A stretch of 64,000 nucleotides of DNA from positions 5,548,501 through 5,612,500 of the forward strand of contig JBBPUQ010000003.1 of assembly GCA_038501195.1 (NCBI GenBank). Direction: 5' to 3'. The notes under the pieces are model-generated. The model searched no databases and was not told the origin of the DNA. It worked only from the letters and a program-made list of their open reading frames with translations. Position numbers and translations under genes: made by a program. Positions within the stretch are counted from its first letter, which is position 1. Each line of letters starts with the position of its first letter. Below are positions 46,965-57,337 of this stretch, one piece after another. The DNA is from Nemania diffusa. Lineage: Eukaryota; Ascomycota; Sordariomycetes; Xylariales; Xylariaceae.

Positions 46965-47934
46965 ATGGATTTCCTCACCGTCGCTAGCTTCCCGGTCATC
47001 CTGCTGGGCGTGCTGCCGCTTCTCTACACCTACACCAGCTCCACCACACAGGCGCGGTTCCCGACTCTGCTCAACAAGAGAGTATGCCTCCTCATCGCCC
47101 ACCCGGACGACGAGGCCATGTTCTTCGCGCCCACCGTGCTCGCCCTGACACGTCCCGGCAGCGGGAACCACGTCAAGATACTGTGTCTGAGCACCGGGAA
47201 CGCTGATGGTCTGGGCGAGACGCGCAAGCGCGAGCTGGTCAAGAGCGCCATGCTCCTAGGTCTGAAAAGTGAAGACGACGTCTTCGTCCTCGACAGCCCG
47301 TGAGTATTCTCCCATCCCCTCCATGGCCCAATTCAGGCCGTCTAGCTTGCTTGCTAGTGTTAACCAGATGTGCAAAACCAACAGAGACTTCCCCGATTCC
47401 ATGACCACGACCTGGAAGTCAGATCGCATATCCGCGCTTCTCCGAAACGCATTCGCGCCGCGCCTCTTCACGTCCCCCCGCGACGAGGCGCCCACCGCCG
47501 GCATCGACGTCCTCATAACCTTCGACGACTCCGGCGTGTCCTCGCACCCCAACCACGTCTCTCTCTACCACGGCGCGCGCACCTTCATCTCGACGATCCT
47601 GAGGGGCAAGCCGGGCTTTGCGTCGCCCGTCGACCTCTACACCCTCACCTCGGTCGGCATACTGCGCAAGTACGCCGGCTTCTTCGACGCCTGCACCACC
47701 ATGGCCGCCGTGCTCTTCCGCGGCGAAAACGCCCGTCGCAAGAGCGATAAGGGCAACCCCGGCACCCTAGTCAACATGAGCTTCTTGTTTGGCGGTCGCG
47801 AGACCTACGGAACCGCCCGCCGCGCTATGACCCAGGCGCATAAGAGCCAGATGGTGTGGTTCCGCTGGGGCTGGATATTGATGAGCCGGTATATGGTTAT
47901 CAATGATCTGCAGCTTGAGCATGTTAAGGCATGA
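46965..47934 (+). CDS. gpi12: N-acetylglucosaminyl-phosphatidylinositol de-N-acetylase
   Basis: The 294-residue PIG-L/Gpi12 enzyme removes acetate from GlcNAc-PI, the second step of GPI-anchor synthesis, at the ER. Two exons: 46965-47299 and 47385-47934; the 85-nt intron has donor GTGAGT, a TTAAC branch and an ACAG acceptor, and the join gives VLDSPDFPDSM. An N-terminal membrane segment (about 5-24) precedes the metal-binding motif AHPDDEAMFF (45-54). The second metal-site motif is SSHPNHVSLYHG, and GNADGLGETRKREL is the usual conserved stretch after strand 2. The C-terminal FLFGGRETYGTARRAMTQAHKSQMVWFRWG is typical of fungal Gpi12. It would serve GPI proteins such as the protease at 22.9 kb, although the two are not linked in expression as far as I can see. 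Confidence 0.95.
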
Positions 47935-48200
47935 TCTATCAGGAATCTCAAGAAATCATTATAAAATAAACTAAATAATGGGCTATGGGGTTTACATGTC
48001 AAACAGGAGAAATAGCATATATATGAGAGGGTATCAGTAGAGCCACTTCTGTTATCGCTCATACCGGTCATACTATCCATAATCATTGTATATAGAACGC
48101 CAAGACCCAGCTGCTAAGTTATGCTCATCTAGGTGATTTATCTAGTCTAAACCACGAGTTTTGTATATACCAATTTCAAAATACATCAAATTACGCAGTT

Positions 48201-50456
48201 TCACAAGGGAAATGATCGAAATGCAGGTTTGTGCGACGGAGATTTGCGCGAGGGAGAATGAGTACTCAGGTGTACAAACGCGTCCATCTCTGGCTCGAGG
48301 ATCTGCAGGGGGTCCCTCATCTTGCTCGACCTGAACCTGGCGAGAGAATGGCTCGAGACGACGATCACTCTCGGGGTGCTGATTCGCTTGCGGACCCAAT
48401 TCTCCTGCATGTCCTTCATCGGAACCACCTGCTGGATCGCGCCGATCGGTATGACTCGGAAGGTCTCGATGAGCGGATCGGACAGCTGCACGCGCCCCGT
48501 CGGCGTCAGGTACTCCACCGGGTTCCGGAGGAACGGCCGGAATTCCCGGATGAAGGCCGGGATCAGCGGGTTCGGGACGGGGCTGACCTTGGAGAACGGC
48601 ATGCGCTTGAGGATCATGCGGCACCATGTCATGATGGTGTACCACATGTGCTGCTTCTTGAACCGCGCGCGCTCGAAACGTTGGGTCATGGCGCTGGTGG
48701 AGATCTTGTCGCGCGGATGGCGCAGGTGCTGTATATACTCTAACGCGACTCCCTCGTATACCTGGCACTGCTTGTCATACATTGCGATGGCTTCCCTCAT
48801 GCGCGACAAGACCGGGGTCAGGTCGTCGCTGCACCGGCCTATGAGACACCGGATAAGCAGGTCGTAACTTTTAAAGGAGGGCTCCTGGTTGTACGGGTCG
48901 GAGGTCATGGCATTCCAGATCATCTCTACAGCCTGGGGGCTTGGGACCTTGACATACAACCTGGCTATTACCCACGCGGTGGACGCTGGGGGGGTGCTCA
49001 TGATGTACGTCCACTCCAGCAAATCTTCCCAGACGTCCCGCGGTATCGGGATATGGTGCGTGTTATGCAAGTATTCGATCAATTGCACGGCGACGCCAAT
49101 CTCTGCGTTGGAGCCGTACGATTCTACGATGGTTCGCATGAGGCGGACCGTGGGCTGGATGCGAGGAGGTTCCGAGCTCAACCGGAGTTGGCGGAACGGT
49201 TGGTCGTCTCCTGGTTCGAGAGGGAAGGGGTGTGGTGTTCTGATACCGAAGTATTCTTGTAGGATATGGGTTCCGACCATGCGCATTAAGCCAGCACGAG
49301 CTAGACTAATCATAGCGGTACAAATGAGGTCCTCATCCAGGCGAAAGCTATGTCTTTGTGTGACTGTTATAAAAAGTTTCACTGCCGGGCCATGGCCTCG
49401 GAGCGCTCTCATTAGCTCCTCTACATGCTCGACGTCTTTATTCAGGCCGAACGAGCCCCTTTTTGCTCTATAGAGCAGGCGTAGGCCATCCAGACGTTGA
49501 ACACTGGCTGGGAGCAAACGAAAACGAGACCGATGTAAGTTCCGCGGTGTTACCATCCTCGTCGTCTTCTGGAAGTTCGAGTACAAGGGCTCGGTCAAGA
49601 ATCGGGCCTTTATATATTCGGTATAGACCTCGCTATTTCGCCATACAAGGGCTGGTCCACGGCAGATGTCATTCCAAATCGCACCGGCGCCGGACGCGTC
49701 GCAACACGCACCGGCGCATCGGATTAGCACAATGTACTCCTCCATGTGCAATGTATAGCCAGCAGTTTTCAGCGCAGCCATGAGGATGAGAAGCCGCTGC
49801 ATCACGCGAATATAGAGCCTTCGCACACCCCAGTCATCGATGGTTGACTCCATAAAGAGCTGCCTGTGCATGCCAAACGGAACGTTGAACTGGTCGGCTG
49901 CATCGCAATCCCGAAGAACACGCAGCGGGTCAAGAGCCCGGAAGATCTCGGTGAAGGTGGTCCGGGGAATCGCGGCGACAACCCCCTGGAGCTCTTCCTG
50001 GGTCATTTTCTCGATGACATTTAATCGGACCACTAAGCTACGGGTATCTCCCTCCCGCAGCGATGATAGGGCCCTTTGTAACAGTTCCACACGACTATCA
50101 TTCTTATAATCACATGGGGCTATACTTTCACTACCAGCAATGTTGGAGCTATGAGATTGGTTGAGAGAACGAGGGCTGTGGGAAGTGATGGCATCTGGAC
50201 GTGCGAGCAGTGACTGCACATAGGCAACGGCATCCTGGGAGAGAAGCGAGGGGGGGCCATGCGTCGTGGCGTAGCGAAGCCTTGTTATGGGATTTTTGGT
50301 CCGAATATGGCTGGTAGGGCGGCAAATATTGGGTTTATACCCGTGGAAATATCGACAGAGCCGTAGGGTTAGGATGCTTGAGGGGGTCCCTCGAGGCGCG
50401 TGCTGAAGCAGAACACGATAGCCACGATTCTCAGCTCCCAAAACAGCCGGCAACAT
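48201..50456 (-). CDS. Mitochondrial ATPase expression-type protein (ATP13/AEP2-like)
   Basis: An intronless 751-residue protein. The N-terminal ~65 residues are Arg/His-rich, lack acidic clusters (LRLCRYFHGYKPN, ITRLRYATTHG) and look like a mitochondrial targeting sequence. The region about 150-320 reads FTEIFRALDP, DDWGVRRLYIRVMQRLL, LHMEEYIVLIRCAGACCDAS and YTEYIKARFLTEPLYSN, which resembles fungal proteins annotated as mitochondrial ATPase expression (the ATP13/AEP2 group), factors acting on mitochondrial mRNAs for ATP synthase subunits. The rest is helical, with repeats compatible with a PPR-like alpha solenoid (for example 425-560). The C-terminal 200 residues are basic. The name is by resemblance and the exact mRNA target is unknown. 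It is convergent with gpi12 (266 bp) and divergent from lsm3 (629 bp). Confidence 0.75.
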   Translation of the reverse strand: MLPAVLGAENRGYRVLLQHAPRGTPSSILTLRLCRYFHGYKPNICRPTSHIRTKNPITRLRYATTHGPPSLLSQDAVAYVQSLLARPDAITSHSPRSLNQSHSSNIAGSESIAPCDYKNDSRVELLQRALSSLREGDTRSLVVRLNVIEKMTQEELQGVVAAIPRTTFTEIFRALDPLRVLRDCDAADQFNVPFGMHRQLFMESTIDDWGVRRLYIRVMQRLLILMAALKTAGYTLHMEEYIVLIRCAGACCDASGAGAIWNDICRGPALVWRNSEVYTEYIKARFLTEPLYSNFQKTTRMVTPRNLHRSRFRLLPASVQRLDGLRLLYRAKRGSFGLNKDVEHVEELMRALRGHGPAVKLFITVTQRHSFRLDEDLICTAMISLARAGLMRMVGTHILQEYFGIRTPHPFPLEPGDDQPFRQLRLSSEPPRIQPTVRLMRTIVESYGSNAEIGVAVQLIEYLHNTHHIPIPRDVWEDLLEWTYIMSTPPASTAWVIARLYVKVPSPQAVEMIWNAMTSDPYNQEPSFKSYDLLIRCLIGRCSDDLTPVLSRMREAIAMYDKQCQVYEGVALEYIQHLRHPRDKISTSAMTQRFERARFKKQHMWYTIMTWCRMILKRMPFSKVSPVPNPLIPAFIREFRPFLRNPVEYLTPTGRVQLSDPLIETFRVIPIGAIQQVVPMKDMQENWVRKRISTPRVIVVSSHSLARFRSSKMRDPLQILEPEMDAFVHLSTHSPSRKSPSHKPAFRSFPL

Positions 50457-51085
50457 GGCGAATGAGAGTTATCCCGTCATGTGAAACCGTGGCCACATGC
50501 AAGGCACTAAATTGGGGGTTAGAAGTAGTTCACAGTGGAGTGGTGATGAGAATGGTAAAGAAAGGTCGTGAATCTCAACTACGGGTTAGAGATACCTTAC
50601 CTCAATGCATCTACCTACATGGAGATAGATTAGTCTACCTAGTACCTACCTAGGTACCTCAAGCCTGCCCAGGTGAGGAGCTCACTCTAACATACACCCG
50701 GGAGCGCTAGATTTAGTAGGTGCTAATATAGTGGGTATGGGGTAGTACATGGAGGTATGGGGCAGGTACCTACCTATATAGGTATGTACAGTACCACTGT
50801 ACCGCAAAGTAACACTGGGTTGAGCTGAGCTTGGTGGTCATAGCTTCGTCGGGGGAGTCGTCAAGCCACATCCACAAGTTTTGCTTTCAGCATGCCTGTC
50901 TGTTACCAGCCCCAGCCCAAGCTGCTAGGTGCCTCACTGCCGCCAAGCAATGAAGAACATCAGTTAGGTTACGACAATCCAGTGAGAACCCCGTCTACCC
51001 AAGTCAGGGCATGCAAAATACTCAACCTCTCTAACACCAAGGCTCCCGACTCCAACACAGTACAGAGTATTACTCACTCACCGTC
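50457..51085. promoter_or_regulatory. Divergent promoter region between ATPase-expression gene and lsm3
   Basis: 629 bp between two start codons on opposite strands. It contains one TACCTAGGTA palindrome (50647-50656) and a second CCTATATAGG-type palindrome near 50772-50781. No gene seen. Confidence 0.5.
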
Positions 51086-51563
51086 ATGGCTGAAGTCGAA
51101 GAAGGCCCCACTGGCTCCGTGTCGGAACCTCTAGACCTTGTGCGTCTCCTACTCGACGAGGTAGTCTTTGTAAAGCTCCGCGGTGATCGAGAATTAAAAG
51201 GCCGTTTATATGTGCGCTTATGAGCCCCCTTACTTACCACGTTTTCCCTCCCTGCTAACTCTTCTCTAGGCCTACGATAGCCACATGAATCTTGTGCTAG
51301 GTGACGTGGTAGAGACCATCTACACCGTCGACGAGGACGATGAGGACGAAGACATAAAGGTGAGCGAGCCTCTTCGTCGCCTCTCTGTAGTCTCATCACA
51401 CATGCTTACGTCATGCATAGACCACCACGAAAAAATCCGAAATGCTGTTTGTTCGAGGTAGGCGATCGAATGCCCCGCACAGTTAAACTAGAACTCATTA
51501 TGACTAAATTCTTTCATCTTAGGCGACAGCGTCGTTTTAGTTTCTCCTCAGAATTCATCATGA
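51086..51563 (+). CDS. lsm3: U6 snRNA-associated Sm-like protein LSm3
   Basis: A 97-residue Sm-fold protein, part of the LSm1-7 (cytoplasmic mRNA decay) and LSm2-8 (nuclear U6 snRNP) rings. Four exons in phase: 51086-51211, 51270-51359, 51421-51457, 51523-51563. Sm1 motif: [21 protein letters not shown], then [19 protein letters not shown]; Sm2 motif: [14 protein letters not shown]. The RNA-binding residues D-x-H-M-N and R-G-D are present; most LSm3 proteins have Cys rather than Met in DSH(C/M)NL. An acidic run ([10 protein letters not shown]) sits in the loop 4 extension, as usual. Intron 1 uses a GTGCGC donor, but its join (GRLY|AYDSH) is exact. High exon count for such a small gene is normal in fungi. 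Confidence 0.96.
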
Positions 51564-53062
51564 GTCTCTAGGCAGCCCCGCGCGCTCATGTTAGACCTAC
51601 TTATAATTAGAGCAAGTGGGATCACCGCCCAACCGCTCAGCTACTTTCACCACTTTTAATATCGTGGGGGTTGGTGTAAGGAGGGATGATTGGGATATCA
51701 CAAAGAGAGGACCATCCTTCATTCCCACGAATCCTAGCGTCAAACCGGCAGCAGAATGCTGGCTCGATGAAAGATGAACGCTACCAACCACACTCCAGGG
51801 GTCACCTTGTTAGCCATATATACGCGAGTATATACGAGCTAGAGTTAGATGAAGATAAGCCTATGACCCCATCTATAGCACGTCTCTTCCCTCAAATAGC
51901 CATTCAATTCAATGTCTTTAGTAGTGCCGTCCGCTTCTTACGGGTCAGATCGTCACGAGACCATGAAAAACATACAGATATCTATTTTACCTGTTGCCTC
52001 TTTAAGTTCTACTACCTAAAGGAGCATAGTTCTATTTCTTCACATAGCCAGCACAATAGAGACCTCTAGTTCTTGTTAATGTCACCTACCCACTCATCTC
52101 CCACGATGGCTACCTAGTAGTAGAGTGGCTGAGCAGTCATGCATCTCGATACTACGTGAAGTTACAAGTACGCGCCTCTAGCTACATACTAGGTACCTAA
52201 GGTACAGGTAGTCTTCTGCGACTGACAGTAAGTATAACAACCCAAGGTCCTCCTTCTATTTTCCACGTCTCCTCTGCTACCTAGTTAGGTCATATCCAGC
52301 TCTATAGTTTAGGCTCTTGCCTATACGAGTGCAACTTAGCATTAAGGGCTCTTTCCTATCCCATCTTCTTCGATAAATGTGTTCAACAACTGCCTCGATC
52401 ACCCCAGCCGTCCCAAAGAACTGGAAAAAAAACAAGCTATGCTTCTATCTTATAAAAAGAGGAAATATTGCACTAAGTTTCACCGTTCTGACATCTATGG
52501 CATATTTCACATCGTTACTCTCTTCTTGTTTGGTTTTAACTAACCTACCCTACAATATTCGTCTATCCGTCCTTCTAGTCAGGCTAGTCAAGCTGGTCCG
52601 AAAGAAGGTCAACATCTCTTGTCCTTAGAAGGCTGCTTCATAATCCATTGTCAATTTCAGAGCTGAGAGGTGTCTGTACGTACCCTCCACCAGCCTTGGT
52701 GCCTACCCGCTCCTATATTGACACGACTAAGCTACCTGCCTATACTGTCTCTTCGTCACTGCCTATCGTTACTTACTCGAGCAAGGTATAGTAGCTGCCC
52801 ATGTCCCTTTCTACTTGCTTCCACCTTCTCCCCCTCTAGTTCTTACACCTGACAACTGACCTACCATATTACCAAGTACTGTTTTATTAACTACGCCTCA
52901 AGATAACCCCGCTACTATCAAACGCCACACTCCATCGTACCTAGGTACCGTCTACGAGTCTCCGTCACGAGCAATAACACATATTGTTTAACATATTTAC
53001 AGCTGTAGCAATTTCAGAAGCTCCGTCTATCTTGCATCCATCTCCCTTTCGGAGCAGGCAAG
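51564..53062. other. Intergenic, 1.5 kb, no gene seen
   Basis: Open frames at 51686-52069 and 52377-52628 lack family marks. One TACCTAGGTA palindrome lies at 52938-52947, about 115 bp before the start of the deaminase-like gene. Confidence 0.5.
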
Positions 53063-54884
53063 ATGGCAAACTTCGTCGCTGACGGAGATTCCGTATTTGT
53101 CCAGAGCGCCGAGGCGTTGAATATGCCTTCAAATTCGAGCAGCATATCCCCAGCTGCACGAAGCACGCCGAACAACACCTCGGTCGACGGATACGGCGAC
53201 CTCGGTTATTTTGAACACAGTCTAGCCAAAAAGGGAACATTTATTCAAGTGTTCAGAAAGGTCCTGGAAATTGACACTGGGATCAAAATGGATAAGTCCA
53301 AGACTCTTGGCACTATTTCTGTAAAGAATGGCGGTAAAATACTAATGGCGGCTCATTCTGGTTACACCACTGGCCAAAAACGCGAAGAGGGTTGTCTGGA
53401 AACAAAAAAGTGGAATTACCTGGCCTTACGTACGTTCCCAACCTTTCAATATCAGCATGCAAACTACCTCTGCAGAAGTAGATTTTCTCCCTAATTATCG
53501 AGAGGGTGTTTGCTAAAGATTTGCGTTACTAACTCGGGGTTTGATAGACCATTTAGCGAAGCAAATCAATTTCAAGTTCCCCGGAAATATAAGAGACACC
53601 GCTAGTGGTGCAATTCTCGACGAGAATCGTGGCCGAGCGCATGCTGGCCATGTGGAGGTGCTCTTAGCATGTGTAAGTAGATATTCTACAGTTCTCGTTA
53701 AGCATCTTTGAACCAACGATTCGCCACAGTGGTACGTCGTGCAACTAGTTCGAGAAGTTTTTAGCTTCGATAATAAGCAAGAAAATTGGCTTGTTACCCA
53801 GGTGAAGCGCCTCAGAGGCGCCAAGCTTGGAGATCGGCGAATAGCGTTTATCACAATTGACTCGGAACCCTGTCGAACGTGCAGTTCATTTCTAAACAGG
53901 CTCTCACAACACACGGGCATCTTGTTCATGGTCTCAAGCTCCAACGGAATCGGGCCTATTCATGTCCGAGTCGACGGGAAAAGGCGCGAGGACGTTGTAG
54001 GGCAGGTATTTACAGACTCTGAATATGGCGAGGAAGACATGCAATCAGAGGCGGCAGCAGAGGTATGCGACGTCGCCACTGAAGATCCTACCCCTCCAAA
54101 GCCAACGACACCAGCACGCCAGCCTATTTTAAGACGGCCGGGATCGTATTGGAAAGAAAAGCCTCTCCCATGGACATCAGATGATCCACAGGAGCTGTTA
54201 GCTTCGTATAAAAAGAAGACACCCGTATACGAATTCCCAGGCTATGATCATGTCTCCCGCCCAAACTCAATGCCACCGGACATTGGGCCAAATTGGGACA
54301 TAGATTCACCAAGTAACCGGCGATTAGTTGCTAAGTCTCGGCGCGCCTCAATTTCTAGAATCGAGGAAAATGCGGATGAAGCAAGTAAATTTACAAAAGA
54401 AGACGGTCTGAATGAGTGGGAGGACCTGGGGGACGGATTAATGGTCTGCTTTCCAAATGCTGCCAGAAAGGACCAAGATCATGATCCCGTAAAGCACGAA
54501 CAAAATCCTCTATCCGAACCCTCACCAGAGCACCCACCTCACCACCCGCCTGACCACCCATCGGTTGACGGTGGACAAGCGTATGCGCGGGCCGCATACG
54601 AAGCCTTGCGAGAGACGATAGAGGTGGAGGAAGTGGGATATGAAACGATTGAGCGACGACACCAGAAACAACGATCCTCTCGCCAGCTTCACCGCCGCAA
54701 CCGCGAGCCTACGAGGATGCTGCCTCGTGCCAGGCTACAGCCTTTTCAACACCGAGCAGCGAACGGGTGGCAGGGTCGTAGCTTACCAAAATTGCAAGAA
54801 TTCCGCCATCACGCAAGGAGCATTGACGATGAATCCGTTTTGAAAAACCGATATTCAATTCTACGGCCGTGTCGCCGTCACTAG
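53063..54884 (+). CDS. Putative zinc-dependent deaminase-fold protein
   Basis: A 548-residue protein from three exons: 53063-53429, 53548-53672, 53730-54884. Both introns are supported (CTAAC branch in intron 1; donors GTACGT and GTAAGT) and their joins build the key region. It reads HAGHVEVLLACWY with H157 and E159, then after about 50 residues FITIDSEPCRTCSSFLNRL with P211, C212 and C215. The pattern HxE ... PCxxC is the zinc and catalytic signature of the cytidine-deaminase superfamily. A following strand, GILFMVSS, fits the fold. The first ~110 residues are of unknown type; residues ~255-548 are largely disordered, Pro/His-rich (SPEHPPHHPPDHPSV) and end basic (NRYSILRPCRRH). No signal peptide is seen. 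I cannot assign a substrate (free base, nucleotide, DNA or RNA). It is tail to tail with the zinc transporter. Confidence 0.72.
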
Positions 54885-56188
54885 GCTTCAAATGGCCGTG
54901 CTTTCTGAAAAAACCCTTACCCTTTGCACGAACTATTGCTCTTGGGAACTATATATCTATCAACCATTACTTTGCACGCTGTTTTTATGTCTTGTCAGGA
55001 GATATTTTAGGCCCCTCATTCGAGAGTCCAAGCCCAAGTTCATACGGAAATAAGTGTCTCCCCGATGGGAAAGGGTTGTTATGCATTTTACACGAAAATT
55101 GGATCGAGGTGGTGTCTTGCCTATATTAGCACGAAGGTTTATCACGATTACTTTCCAGCAAAATTAAATTGACAGTCAGAAGAAGAAAAAATGAGCAGAT
55201 ACTAAAAAGGAAATGATGAAGATCAGGAGCAAGGGACTATAAAAATTGGCGAGGGATACAACTTCCATATAGCTGGACCATAGGAACAAAATAAATTACG
55301 AAATGCTTCAAGCTAGTTCGGGGTTTTATCTGTGTGTTTATTTGGAATTCAAATTTGTAAGAAAATGGCGTTATAATTCTGCTTCCCCATGTCTGCCGAA
55401 ATCTAAGGGCCGGCGAGGAATTTAGTTAGCTATGAATAGGTTAAGAGTATGTGACTAACTTTGGTCGATGTTTTCACTAATAATATCTTTAGTATATATA
55501 GACATAATACATAAATAAATCAATCTTAGGAATACTTACCGCCCACTTAGCGTCTCACCGACAAGAAAAGGTAATTACAGATAGGTCACAACAGGCAAGA
55601 GAAGTAAGAAAGCATGAGAATGGCAGTGATTGATAGGCTCTATTCACAAACTATGGTTTTATCTAGCGTATTGACATATCGGAACTTGCGAGAAATTTTG
55701 CTCGTTTGAACCCTTCCAACTTGTCGCCCTAGGCCAGCATATGCAAAAATATCACGAGACTTCATTTGTCTACCCCGCCATACCCGGGTTGATGTCTATC
55801 TAATGTACAAAACAAGACTGAAAAAGACAAGAGAGTGAATTCCATTTCGTTGACGTGCATTAAATCGATTCGTACATGTCTGAGTGACTAGAGCCTTCAA
55901 ATGGGTCGACAACCTAGATTTGAAGCTCTTGTCAACTGCATCAAGCTAAGGATGGAGAGAGCTTAACAAGAATTGGTAAGGGGTCTCTTTTCAGCTGAAA
56001 AACTATGCCGCCAACTCCGACCGACCCTATACTTATCGTGTTGTAAAGAAAATGCGAAGGCGTTTCGAGTAGCTCGGAGGGAGAAAAAGGACAAGGAAGA
56101 TCGTTCTAAGTGGTATCATAATCATGCAAAAATTTGCGAAGAAAACTGAGCCAACCACATCTCGCTTCGTGTGAAGGCTTGGTCGAGT
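54885..56188. other. Intergenic, AT-richer, convergent 3' regions
   Basis: No gene seen. The stretch is visibly AT-richer than the coding DNA on both sides, particularly 55140-55700. Confidence 0.5.
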
Positions 56189-57337
56189 TTAAGCCCAGAC
56201 AGCTAAGACAGCCATAAGGCCGGTGCCGAGGGCCACACAGGCGAGAGCGAATAGCTGTACCTTGAGGCCGGCATTGCGCATGTGTTCGTTGAACATGAAT
56301 TCGTGGGCCAGGAGCTCCACGAGACCAGTGTAGATGAGAATGCCGGCACTGATAGAGTCAAAGATCCCGTTGATGAGCGTGGCATTGGCGCTTCCGGGCT
56401 GCAGTGTTGATCGAATACCTAGGCCAATGGCGATGGAGATTGGGGTACTTAGGGCATACCCGAGGCCAAGGACATATGGCAACCATGCCTTCGACTTGGG
56501 CCATTGCGCACTTGCTAGCCGTGAGCCGAGACCAAGTCCCTCAAACGTCTGGTGGAAGACGAGAACAACATAGAGAACATCGAATTCGTCACCAGCAACA
56601 GCGAGTGTCAAACCGATGAAGATACTGTGGAAGACAACGCCGAATTCGAGGATAAATATAGCCGTCATTTGCGCGGCAAGCGCTACGTGATCATCCTCGT
56701 GTTCACGGTGGTGGCCTAGGTGGTCCTGGCCGCCGGGTGGGTAGCTCACGTCATTCGGGAGCCCAGGGGCATGAAACCCGCCCTTTACTTCATTTGCTGA
56801 AGCAGGAGCAGTGCTCGTGTTTGAGTTCGCCTCGACGTCGTCGGAAGTCCCCTTGCGTAGGATGGTAGTGGAGTGGTTCGCTCCTTCAGGGCCGTCATGA
56901 CTGTGACCGAAGATGTCGAACCGACTAACCAGGAGCTCGACAGTAAACATGACAAAAACGGTAATCAGCGATATGGCAGCGGCGAAATCGTAATGCTTGA
57001 TGGGTCCGTCAGGGAGACAGGGGTTGTTCAAGGCTTCAAAGGCCGGGGCGAGCAAATGGAGGAACGCCGTTCCAATAATGACACCAGAACCGAAGTATTT
57101 CGCGATGAAAAAGGCGGTGCCGTTCACCTTCATCTTAGAGCCACGAGCCAAAATGATGGGTACCACAGCGCCAAGAAAGGAACCGACCAGAATGACGAAG
57201 ATAGAGGAAATGCGTAGTCCTAACCGTCCATCATACCCGTTACCTGTGTCGCAGTCGACAACAACGGTCCTAGGGCTGTCGGCTTCAGCTTGCCGTAGCT
57301 GGAGGACCGTGTCCATCGCTACCGATGCCACGGACAT
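56189..57337 (-). CDS. ZIP-family zinc/iron transporter (Zrt1/Zrt2 type)
   Basis: A single-exon 382-residue plasma-membrane metal importer with eight predicted membrane segments. TM1-3 lie at about 42-150, with KYFGSGVIIGTAFLHLLAPA in TM2. The cytosolic loop between TM3 and TM4 is His-rich (GHSHDG, then GGQDHLGHHREHEDDH), the usual metal-sensing loop. TM4 has the metal-site sequence VFHSIFIGLTLA and TM5 HQTFEGLGLGSRL. The C-terminus is short and hydrophobic. The ATG of MSVASVAMD is taken; a second ATG 7 codons later is also possible. The transport family is sure; zinc rather than iron is inferred from resemblance to fungal Zrt proteins. Confidence 0.94.
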   Translation of the reverse strand: MSVASVAMDTVLQLRQAEADSPRTVVVDCDTGNGYDGRLGLRISSIFVILVGSFLGAVVPIILARGSKMKVNGTAFFIAKYFGSGVIIGTAFLHLLAPAFEALNNPCLPDGPIKHYDFAAAISLITVFVMFTVELLVSRFDIFGHSHDGPEGANHSTTILRKGTSDDVEANSNTSTAPASANEVKGGFHAPGLPNDVSYPPGGQDHLGHHREHEDDHVALAAQMTAIFILEFGVVFHSIFIGLTLAVAGDEFDVLYVVLVFHQTFEGLGLGSRLASAQWPKSKAWLPYVLGLGYALSTPISIAIGLGIRSTLQPGSANATLINGIFDSISAGILIYTGLVELLAHEFMFNEHMRNAGLKVQLFALACVALGTGLMAVLAVWA

